Shown here: piece after piece, positions 11,660-17,233 of the stretch
Position numbering within the stretch: position 1 is the stretch's first letter
Layout of the letters: every line of letters begins with the position of its first letter
Virus record (IMG/VR): IMGVR_UViG_3300040751_002840
Coordinates: 1 to 23,263 of that record
Reading direction: 5' to 3' (one strand)
Source: a virus
DNA length: 23,263 bases
Made by a program: the position numbers and the translations under genes
The notes under the pieces: generated by a model
The model's database searches: none
What the model saw: only the letters and a program-made list of their open reading frames with translations
Told to the model about the DNA's origin: nothing

Positions 11660-12670
11660 TCAGCGACGGGCGGCAGCGGAGCGGTTGCGTGACGCTCGTT
11701 TCGCCTTGCCACCGCCTTTCGCAGGTCGTCGTTTGCTCGGCTTAGGCTGGGAGCGTACTGGTCTTGGCTTGGCGTTTCCGTCACTGTCACTGTCTGCATC
11801 TGGCACCTCGTATGGTCGGTCGTGGAAGCTGGCGTTGAGTTCTGTAGCGTCTGAGTTCCACCTTAGCAGCAGCCACCAGCCGCCGAGGGGCCGTGCACCG
11901 ATGCCCTTCTCCACTGCCCAGCCATCGGTCACGCTCTCACGCTTGTAGGTCGATGATCGCACCAGATGCACGGGCCGAGTCCGGCAGAGGCCGCTGCTGG
12001 TGATTCGTTGCCGATGGGCTTCGATGAATGTCCGTTGATGAACGTGACCGGCGACGATGGTATCAGCGTCTACCTCAGCGAGGTACTGAGCGAATTGCCC
12101 AGCCCCGCGAGTTGTGCCACCGCCACCCCCGAAGCCGTGGTGATACCATAAGCGATGCAACGCCGTCTGCTTTCCGCGTTGGGCTCGGAATAAAACCCAG
12201 CCCGCGTAGCCGCCCTGACGAACCGGCGAGCCTGCAACGCGGAGGCGTTCGACCAGCCGCGTCGTCAGGCACGTCTCCTGCCGCTTCCGCACCGCTGACT
12301 CGTGATTGCCTGGGCTGACCAGTGCCATTTGTTCCCGGTACGGGTCGAGCCACTGACCGCACTGGCTCACAATTTCGTCGAAGTAGTTTCCGCTCTGAAG
12401 CTCGGGCCGAACGTCGTGTTTGCCGTTGCTGCGAGGGTCGAACTTTCCGCCCATCGCGTCGAAGCCATCGCCGAGGGAAAGCACCGCAGCGTTTAGCCGC
12501 TTGGCTTCGGCTAGGTCACGACTGAGCCGGTCGCGGTCACACTTGATGCTATCCCAGTGCCAATCCGACGAGATCAGCACCCAGAGGCGAGATGCAAATG
12601 TGACGCGGCAGACTCCGCTTTCAAGCGTCTCAGTCGTCCAGTGGTCGCTTTTGTTCTTCCGGCGTTGCAT
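11660..12670 (-). CDS. Calcineurin-like metallophosphoesterase
   Basis: These enzymes use two metal ions to hydrolyse phosphate esters, including DNA ends, nucleotides or phosphoproteins. All signature blocks are present: D36-x-H38 in SSDWHW, GD67-68 in LGDGFD, GNHE (121-124), HH (177-178) and GHVH (208-211). The C-terminal 50 residues are a basic Lys/Arg/Ser tail that could bind nucleic acid. ATG at 12670 has AGGA eight bases upstream; ATG at 12679 is an alternative. It overlaps the preceding gene by about 40 bases. The substrate cannot be told from sequence. The location at the end of a late operon is unusual for a DNA-repair type enzyme. Confidence 0.85.
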   Translation of the reverse strand: MQRRKNKSDHWTTETLESGVCRVTFASRLWVLISSDWHWDSIKCDRDRLSRDLAEAKRLNAAVLSLGDGFDAMGGKFDPRSNGKHDVRPELQSGNYFDEIVSQCGQWLDPYREQMALVSPGNHESAVRKRQETCLTTRLVERLRVAGSPVRQGGYAGWVLFRAQRGKQTALHRLWYHHGFGGGGGTTRGAGQFAQYLAEVDADTIVAGHVHQRTFIEAHRQRITSSGLCRTRPVHLVRSSTYKRESVTDGWAVEKGIGARPLGGWWLLLRWNSDATELNASFHDRPYEVPDADSDSDGNAKPRPVRSQPKPSKRRPAKGGGKAKRASRNRSAAARR

Positions 12671-12992
12671 TTGGTGCATCCTGTCCGGTTAGTTTCCGCA
12701 AGGCCTCGGCAGCACGCTGGCCGAGCCTGTTCAACGCTTCTTGACGTTTGGCGCAGCCGCAGTCTTTGCCGACGAGCTTGCTGACTCGCTCTTTTGTAAT
12801 ACCCACCGAAGCAAGCCCGTCTGCCACGCGGTCGCCGAGGCCTTTTCTTGGCTGCGGGTAGGCAGGGTGCGTCTCGTCAACAGTAATGATGCCGCCGCCG
12901 TGCTCACGCACGATGCAGGCACGCACGTCGGCGAGCGTCGTCCCACGCTGTGCCGCACGCTGCGCAAGATGTTTAATTCGGCATTGAATCAC
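12630..12992 (-). CDS. Hypothetical phage protein with Cys motif (120 aa)
   Basis: It starts with GTG overlapping the TGA of the Cys-rich protein gene (GTGA). The N-terminal part is a compact helical unit with a few Cys. The middle GLGDRVADGLASVGITKERV followed by KDCGCAKRQEALNRLG (about residues 51-93) matches my memory of a conserved but uncharacterised phage motif in which 'CGC..RQ.ALN' is constant. Other members of that group carry upstream Cys residues that could complete a metal site; here only a few Cys are visible. It could be a small Zn-binding virion or assembly factor. Confidence 0.7.
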   Translation of the reverse strand: MIQCRIKHLAQRAAQRGTTLADVRACIVREHGGGIITVDETHPAYPQPRKGLGDRVADGLASVGITKERVSKLVGKDCGCAKRQEALNRLGQRAAEALRKLTGQDAPNATPEEQKRPLDD

Positions 12993-13945
12993 GGCAAAGG
13001 ATTCTCCAGCAGTTCACAGTCGTCACAGTCTCCATTCCAAAGCCACGTCCCGCCAGCGTCCTCGCAGTCCGACTGGCTCTGCAATCCGCCGTCGACGCCT
13101 GCGGTGCAGCCGCCGTCCGACTCGCAGCAAACTCCGCAGTCAACGGCGACCTCTGGATAGCAAATAGGCGGGCTTTTTGGTGGTGTAACTCTGAAGGTCA
13201 GTGATGGGGCGTCGTGAAAAGGATATTCAGGGTTCGTGTAATAGACGGGGTCATTGTCCGCGCCCCGACCATCATCACAAGGCGTGACCAAAGAGGCATC
13301 AACTACTGCAATTCCGTCGAGGTAGGCTGATGGGTAGGTGAACATGCCGTCACAAATCGACTGAGGATAAGCAGAAGGTTTTATCGGATATACGGGGGGG
13401 GAAATGTAGTTTTTGTAAAAGACTCGCAGTCGAACCAAACCACCGGAACGCTCCCACCAAATTTCGTTTGCCAGTAAAATGATGCCAAGGCAAACATTAA
13501 GAGTCGCAGTCACGTTTGATGGTGTCTCAAGCGACCAACCGTTTCCTGAAGCGTTGCCCTGGTAGGTTGCCGCGTTGCCGCTAACCCCGGAAAGCGTGAA
13601 TGTAATCGGCGGCAATTCAGGCAGAGCGTTCATGTAGTCCGTCGCGTTGTCGCCGCATTCGCGATAACCGCCTGAAACAAAAATGCCAGAAATTCGTTCC
13701 TGAAACTGAAAAGTTTCTGGGGGGGCCACGTCGCAAGGCGCGTCCAAGCTCACGCCTCCGCAGGTGTTAGGTTGCAACCAAAAACAGCAGCAACCACGCG
13801 GGCATTCCTTGCCAACTGCTGTCCATCCTTCGGGCGGTTCATCACCATCTGCCACGCAACGAAAAGATTCTTCGCCGTCGTAGTAGCACGTCGAGTCTGG
13901 GTAGTCGCCACAGCACTCACAAGGCCCAAGGTCGACCGTTGGCAT
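12989..13945 (-). CDS. Cys-rich late protein with C-terminal CC/GGTW motif (318 aa)
   Basis: ATG at 13945 forms a TAATG junction and has AGGAGG ten bases upstream; the GTG at 13954 directly abuts that site. The N-terminal 75 residues are extremely Cys-rich (PCECCGDYPDSTCYY, then ECPRGCCCFWLQPNTCGG). A middle region of about 170 residues is beta-rich and Tyr/Pro-rich. The C-terminal 50 residues contain CGVCCESDGGC, a later Cys and DAGGTWLWNGDCDDC, a motif that recurs in planctomycete extracellular proteins. Many disulfides are likely, so the protein is probably exposed on the virion, perhaps a tail tip or decoration protein. Role inferred from position in the tail operon. Confidence 0.7.
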   Translation of the reverse strand: MPTVDLGPCECCGDYPDSTCYYDGEESFRCVADGDEPPEGWTAVGKECPRGCCCFWLQPNTCGGVSLDAPCDVAPPETFQFQERISGIFVSGGYRECGDNATDYMNALPELPPITFTLSGVSGNAATYQGNASGNGWSLETPSNVTATLNVCLGIILLANEIWWERSGGLVRLRVFYKNYISPPVYPIKPSAYPQSICDGMFTYPSAYLDGIAVVDASLVTPCDDGRGADNDPVYYTNPEYPFHDAPSLTFRVTPPKSPPICYPEVAVDCGVCCESDGGCTAGVDGGLQSQSDCEDAGGTWLWNGDCDDCELLENPLP

Positions 13946-14316
13946 TAGCTGCACCCCTCCTGCTTTGGCAGCGTTAGGTTCTGCGTAGTCACAGAAGCGA
14001 GGTCAGAGAGTCTGACGGTTTGCTCGGTATAGCCGACAAGAGATGCTAGGTCTGCCGTTGTCACCGTTAGATTGCCATTCACACAAGCAACGCCGGTCAC
14101 AACCGTGCCTGTTGGGCTTACCTGTGAAAGAAGCGTGAGATTTCCTGAAGGTTCAACGAGAGACAGCTCCTGGCAAACCGTCTCTGGCTTGTCAGCGTCA
14201 GGTGGTAGCGGGTCATCTGGGTCTTGCGTCTCATCGAGACTGTATTGCTCGACCCACTTGACCGCTGCCGCGATGCGGGCCGCTGAGTCCTCGTCAAATA
14301 CTACGTTCTTCGCCAT
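13945..14316 (-). CDS. Hypothetical structural protein (123 aa)
   Basis: ATG at 14316 has AAGGAG seven bases upstream (inside the preceding 28-aa gene) and the stop overlaps the next start in TAATG. It begins MAKNVVFDEDSAARIAAAVK, a short helix probably used for assembly, followed by an acidic/Pro linker and a beta-rich C-terminal region (about 50-123) with regular Thr/Val strands. Similar starts occur in uncharacterised phage tail-region proteins. Likely a minor virion component. Confidence 0.68.
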   Translation of the reverse strand: MAKNVVFDEDSAARIAAAVKWVEQYSLDETQDPDDPLPPDADKPETVCQELSLVEPSGNLTLLSQVSPTGTVVTGVACVNGNLTVTTADLASLVGYTEQTVRLSDLASVTTQNLTLPKQEGCS

Positions 14317-14380
14317 AGGGGCACTCCTTGCAGCCGAGATGACAACACTGGCCGCGTGCTAGCAGAACCTCGCGGGTCAT
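14294..14380 (-). CDS. 28-aa Cys-rich mini-protein (DUF5522-like CPY motif)
   Basis: The peptide MTREVLLARGQCCHLGCKECPYG plus five more residues matches the short family pattern 'LL.RG.CC...C..CPY', known from small bacterial proteins. Quoted in two parts: MTREVLLARGQCC and HLGCKECPYG. The ATG overlaps the preceding stop (ATGA) and the last codons contain the ribosome binding site of the next gene, so it is placed precisely between two genes. Four Cys could bind a metal or Fe-S cluster. The longer frame up to 14494 is an Arg-rich shadow of the 42-aa gene. The function of the family is unknown. Confidence 0.62.
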   Translation of the reverse strand: MTREVLLARGQCCHLGCKECPYGEERSI

Positions 14381-14505
14381 CGCCCGAGGAGCTTCAGAGC
14401 CCACTTCGGCAGCTTGTCGGCGTTCTCGTTCCCTCGGTCGTCGCGGAGCATCGCCTCTGCGATCCCGGCGGCGATTGTCGCTCCGATTATCCACAACGCT
14501 CGCAT
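14377..14505 (-). CDS. 42-aa small membrane protein
   Basis: ATG at 14505 lies in the last codons of the upstream gene (19-base overlap) with GAGG eleven bases before it; the stop overlaps the next ATG (ATGA). The sequence starts MRALWIIGATIAAGIAEAML, one hydrophobic helix, followed by RDDRGNENADKL and a PKWALKLLGR amphipathic end. The tight coupling on both sides supports expression. It could be a small anchor or holin-like peptide; no family is recognised. Confidence 0.6.
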   Translation of the reverse strand: MRALWIIGATIAAGIAEAMLRDDRGNENADKLPKWALKLLGR

Positions 14506-14942
14506 GGTTCTGTTACCTCAATCTCGATCAGTTCGATGTCATCCGGCCCAGCAGCCTGGTAGATGATTTCCTCGCCGTTGTTCTGTGACCACAGCTTCCA
14601 TCGCACCCAGACGCGGACGAGCTTTCTGACCACATTACCGTCAGAGTCAAGATGCTCGATCCTGAACTCGCGGGCCTCCTCGCCAAAGTTTCGCCAGTCG
14701 ATGATCGTGAAGCCGGGCACATCACGCCACCATTTCGTCAGCCGCTCAGTAGCGATGCGAGTGACGGCCTCAGCGTTGTACTTTGGCGGGTGAAATATCG
14801 AGCGGTACGCCCACGAGAGCAGCCAGACCTTGTGGCCGACGACTTGCGGATATGCCGCGAAGCCGAGGGCCGCACCGCCGATGATTAGGAGGAGCGGATA
14901 GACGACGGCCCTGGCGATGGTGCGGACGTGGATTAGTGTCAT
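14487..14942 (-). CDS. Single-pass membrane protein (151 aa)
   Basis: ATG at 14942 overlaps the TGA of the sulfotransferase-like gene (ATGA); the frame is open further upstream but that part lies inside that gene. After a basic start, residues about 15-32 (VYPLLLIIGGAALGFAAY) form a transmembrane helix. The remaining 115 residues are a soluble alpha/beta domain (PGFTIIDWRNFGEEAREFRI and VVRKLVRVWVRWKLWSQ) ending in CERCG. No family is recognised. It is unusual among the structural genes and may work at the host membrane during assembly or entry. Confidence 0.72.
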   Translation of the reverse strand: MTLIHVRTIARAVVYPLLLIIGGAALGFAAYPQVVGHKVWLLSWAYRSIFHPPKYNAEAVTRIATERLTKWWRDVPGFTIIDWRNFGEEAREFRIEHLDSDGNVVRKLVRVWVRWKLWSQNNGEEIIYQAAGPDDIELIEIEVTEPCERCG

Positions 14943-15505
14943 CGCACCTGCTCCCACAGCGCAACGTCTTTGGCGTACCACTCGCGCACACGGGCGGCCT
15001 GAGCACCAGAGAGCGTCGGCTTGTCCTGCGATTCGTGGATTTTTGGCAGTGGCACTCGCAACCCCAGTTCTGCCGCTGCATCGTTTACCGCAGTCACCGG
15101 AAAATAGGTGATGTCGCCACAAAACCTAGACTGCGGAAGAAAATGATAGTTGACCGCCAGCCGCCCTCCGCGATTTACACCGTACTCTCCGCGCTCGCTT
15201 TGCAGCTCGTCCAGCGTTGCATCGACATCGTCAAGCCCGACCTGAGCCATTGAGGAACGGAATCGCTCCACGGGGCAGCGGACGACCTGCACCACTGGCC
15301 TGTCGGCATTGAATCGCCAAGGAAGAAGGTGATGGTGCTGGGCGTTGTCCGCGCTTTTCCCTTCTGGGTAGCTGGCCTCTGTGATCGTCTTTTCTATATC
15401 AGGGTAGTAGGCGCGAATCACCTCACGCACAAGCGACGAACTGCACGCCTTTGCGTTGAACGCCAGCAACTTTTCACCGCAAACGAAATACTGCGTGTAG
15501 ATCAT
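14939..15505 (-). CDS. Sulfotransferase-like protein (188 aa)
   Basis: Sulfotransferases move sulfate from PAPS to sugars, lipids or proteins. Two PAPS-binding signatures are recognisable in diverged form: FNAKACSSSLVREVI (16-30) resembles the 5'-phosphosulfate loop 'PK.G(T/S)(T/S)L', and VVRCPVERFRSSMAQ (73-87) resembles the 3'-phosphate motif 'RDPVERF.S'. The C-terminal half (HFLPQSRFCGD, later KIHESQDKPTLS and VREWYAKDVALWEQV) also fits the family, where the last helix commonly reads 'Y..D..L'. It is short (usual 200-300 aa). The start is in a TGATG junction. It could modify tail proteins or host surface polymers. Family assignment is fairly good; catalytic competence is unproven. Confidence 0.68.
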   Translation of the reverse strand: MIYTQYFVCGEKLLAFNAKACSSSLVREVIRAYYPDIEKTITEASYPEGKSADNAQHHHLLPWRFNADRPVVQVVRCPVERFRSSMAQVGLDDVDATLDELQSERGEYGVNRGGRLAVNYHFLPQSRFCGDITYFPVTAVNDAAAELGLRVPLPKIHESQDKPTLSGAQAARVREWYAKDVALWEQVR

Positions 15506-16314
15506 CAGCTGCCGTACACCGTGTAGCCCTTGGCCGTGGCGATGCTTGGCGTGTCCCCGCTCGTTCCTGGGTTGCCACGGACGATAAGGGGGTTCGTGCC
15601 GCCATAGCTTGAGACGCTGCCAAGGTCGGTGTAAAGGTTATCGAGTGCGGTGGCATCAAGCTGCTGGCCCGCTACATCTAACCCGCCGCCAGCGTATGTT
15701 GTCGGGCCGCCGCCGCCGCCCGTGTAGTGGATTTGCGTGCCGACTGCCCTAATCTCACGGATCGTGCTGGGCAGTGAACTGCTAGTATTCGCCGATTGTC
15801 CGGTCTTGGTGTATCCGCTCCCGTATGCAGAAGACGAGAATGCCGCGAGTGCGTAAAGGATAGTCAATCCGCTGACATCTATCGCGTCCACATCGCTCGA
15901 CGTGTCCAGCAGGCCGAGAACGGTTAGGTTGCCAGTCGGAGTTCCGCTTGAGTTGCAGGAGTAGACCTCGATGACCTTTTGAGATGATGAAGACATTCCG
16001 CTAAGAGTCGCCGGTCTGTATCCATGCAGATAATAGCTGTGAACGCTATAAGCGTAGTTATAGCCGCCACCGCCAATCACTGTAGTTGTTCCGTCGGTAA
16101 TGGCAAACGACGACGATGTGCTGGCGGCACCGACAACGATACTGGTCGTGCTGGCTGGCAAGTAAATCCTTGCCCTGTTGTCGGTGTTCGGTGTTATCGG
16201 CGTATAACTTCCTCCCGCCGCAAACACACTTGTGCCTCCAAGATAAGCCGCAGTGACTGCGTTGCTGCCGACATAGGCACCCGAGATGGCACCGCTTCCG
16301 AGGTTGATTGGCAT
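15505..16314 (-). CDS. Tail or fibre-associated structural protein (269 aa)
   Basis: It begins MPINLGSGAISGAYVGSNAV then TAAYLGGTSVFA, a short repeated 'G-x-Y-x-G/A' unit known from phage tail-region proteins. A Ser/Thr/Gly-rich beta domain follows (30-170), then a C-terminal module (about 200-269) with DATALDNLYTDLGS, NPLIVRGNPG and IATAKGYTVYGS. This last part resembles the single leucine-rich-like turn common at the ends of phage structural proteins. GAAAGGG precedes the ATG at good spacing. It is probably a virion surface component. Confidence 0.72.
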   Translation of the reverse strand: MPINLGSGAISGAYVGSNAVTAAYLGGTSVFAAGGSYTPITPNTDNRARIYLPASTTSIVVGAASTSSSFAITDGTTTVIGGGGYNYAYSVHSYYLHGYRPATLSGMSSSSQKVIEVYSCNSSGTPTGNLTVLGLLDTSSDVDAIDVSGLTILYALAAFSSSAYGSGYTKTGQSANTSSSLPSTIREIRAVGTQIHYTGGGGGPTTYAGGGLDVAGQQLDATALDNLYTDLGSVSSYGGTNPLIVRGNPGTSGDTPSIATAKGYTVYGS

Positions 16315-16326
16315 TGTCGCCCTTTC

Positions 16327-16569
16327 TCAGGTGATAATGTAAAGCGTCGAGGCGTCGGGAGTGATGGCATCATACTCAGATTGCGTGCAGCTCAGAATGT
16401 TTGTTATAGCATCGCCCCCGGTCACGCCGCTTGGGTCACTGAAAAGCCGGGCGATGGCTTGCAGCGTTACCTTATTTGTCGCGGTCGCCGCAGCGTTGCT
16501 TACTGCGGCAACGTCTGCCGCAGCCGGTGATGCGTTCGCTGTGAGTTCTGAAATCTTTACATCGGCCAT
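16327..16569 (-). CDS. Small phage structural protein (80 aa)
   Basis: It starts MADVKISELTANASPAAADV, the 'ISELT...P...D' opening shared by many phage tail-fibre proteins, followed by NAAATATNKVTLQAIARLF, and ends with CTQSEYDAITPDASTLYIIT, the 'Y..I.PD..TLY.I' module also common in tail-region proteins. Here the two normally separated modules form a compact stand-alone protein. The gene lies one base after the preceding stop. Likely a connector or fibre base. Confidence 0.72.
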   Translation of the reverse strand: MADVKISELTANASPAAADVAAVSNAAATATNKVTLQAIARLFSDPSGVTGGDAITNILSCTQSEYDAITPDASTLYIIT

Positions 16570-16570
16570 G

Positions 16571-16819
16571 CTATACCTCCAGCAGGTTGCCTGTTTCTGT
16601 CACGATTGAGTCGCCCGCCTCGGTGGCAAGGCTATTGAAATGCCGAGCGAGGAAGTCGCCCGTTTCTGTTTTGAGTGTGTCACCTGTCTCGGTGGTCATC
16701 CTGAATGTCTCGAAGACTACACCACCACCACTACCAAGGATGGCGGGTGGCGTGACAACGCCAAGCGGCACAACTGCCGCCATGAATCCCAGACCTTTTC
16801 CCACGAAGCCAACCGCCAT
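16571..16819 (-). CDS. Small protein with TETGD repeats (82 aa)
   Basis: The start is in a TGATG junction. The N-terminal half is Gly/Val-rich and hydrophobic (GFMAAVVPLGVVTPPAILGS). The C-terminal 42 residues contain four repeats of about ten residues built on 'TE(T/A)G(D/N)xL': TETGDTLK, TETGDFLA, TEAGDSIV and TETGNLLEV. The same unit occurs in the adhesin two genes upstream. The repeats may form a beta-helical or stacking element of the tail. No family is named. Confidence 0.68.
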   Translation of the reverse strand: MAVGFVGKGLGFMAAVVPLGVVTPPAILGSGGGVVFETFRMTTETGDTLKTETGDFLARHFNSLATEAGDSIVTETGNLLEV

Positions 16820-17097
16820 CAGAATGCCTGAACGCCGAGGGTCGTTGTCCCGCTCGCCACGATGGCCGTGACGCCGCTTTTAAACATTCGGGCCTGGTTG
16901 TCTTGGTCGACCACGAACGAGGCACCGGCGGCCAACTGGATGCCGTTTGTGGCACTCAGCGGATCGCCGCCAGCGACGACCTTCAGCCAGACGGTTTCGG
17001 CTCCGTTGTTACTTAGAGCGACGAACTGATACGGGCGGCCTGTCGGTGCTGCAAGCACCTCAGTCGGGGATGTTGTCACTGTTACTGCTGAGATCAC
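16819..17097 (-). CDS. Hypothetical structural protein (92 aa)
   Basis: It begins with GTG at 17097, with AAGGAG ten bases upstream. The protein (MISAVTVTTSPTEVLAAPTG then beta-rich strands with NNGAETVWLKVV and QLAAGASFVVD) looks like a small beta-sandwich of phage tail type. The first 15 codons are duplicated 112 bases upstream. The stop forms TGATG with the next gene. A minor tail or decoration protein is likely. Confidence 0.7.
   Translation of the reverse strand: MISAVTVTTSPTEVLAAPTGRPYQFVALSNNGAETVWLKVVAGGDPLSATNGIQLAAGASFVVDQDNQARMFKSGVTAIVASGTTTLGVQAF
17054..17096. repeat. 43-bp imperfect direct repeat, copy 1
   Basis: Matches 17166-17208 at 39 of 43 positions, offset 112 bp. It covers the first codons of the 92-aa gene; the partner covers the start of the 49-aa ORF. 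A local duplication followed by divergence is the simplest explanation. Confidence 0.8.
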
Positions 17098-17209
17098 TTG
17101 TGCTGTGCTCCTTTATCTTTATCTTCATTTTACCATTAGGCCCAATCGTAGACGCGAACGTGACCAGCACCTCAGTCGGGGATGTCGTTACTGAGACTGC
17201 TGAGATCAT
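17060..17209 (-). CDS. 49-aa ORF made by duplication of the next gene's start
   Basis: ATG at 17209 has AAGGGA nine bases upstream. The first 15 residues, MISAVSVTTSPTEVL, differ at one position from those of the following 92-aa protein, after which the sequence diverges (FASTIGPNGKMKIKIKEH) and then reads through the following gene's start in another frame to TGA. It may be a truncated paralogue, or a small gene whose start was overwritten. It contains the next gene's ribosome binding site. Confidence 0.45.
   Translation of the reverse strand: MISAVSVTTSPTEVLVTFASTIGPNGKMKIKIKEHSTSDLSSNSDNIPD
17166..17208. repeat. 43-bp imperfect direct repeat, copy 2
   Basis: Partner of 17054-17096 with four differences. 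Because the 112-base offset is not a multiple of three, the upstream frame cannot stay in register across both copies. Confidence 0.8.
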
Positions 17210-17233
17210 CGGAAATTCCCTTCTCTAATGAGT

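Noticed and set aside
14381-14494. Arg-rich N-terminal extension of the 28-aa CPY-motif protein
   Set aside because: The extension is the alternative frame of the 42-aa membrane gene and is extremely Arg-rich; the internal ATG has a precise ATGA junction.
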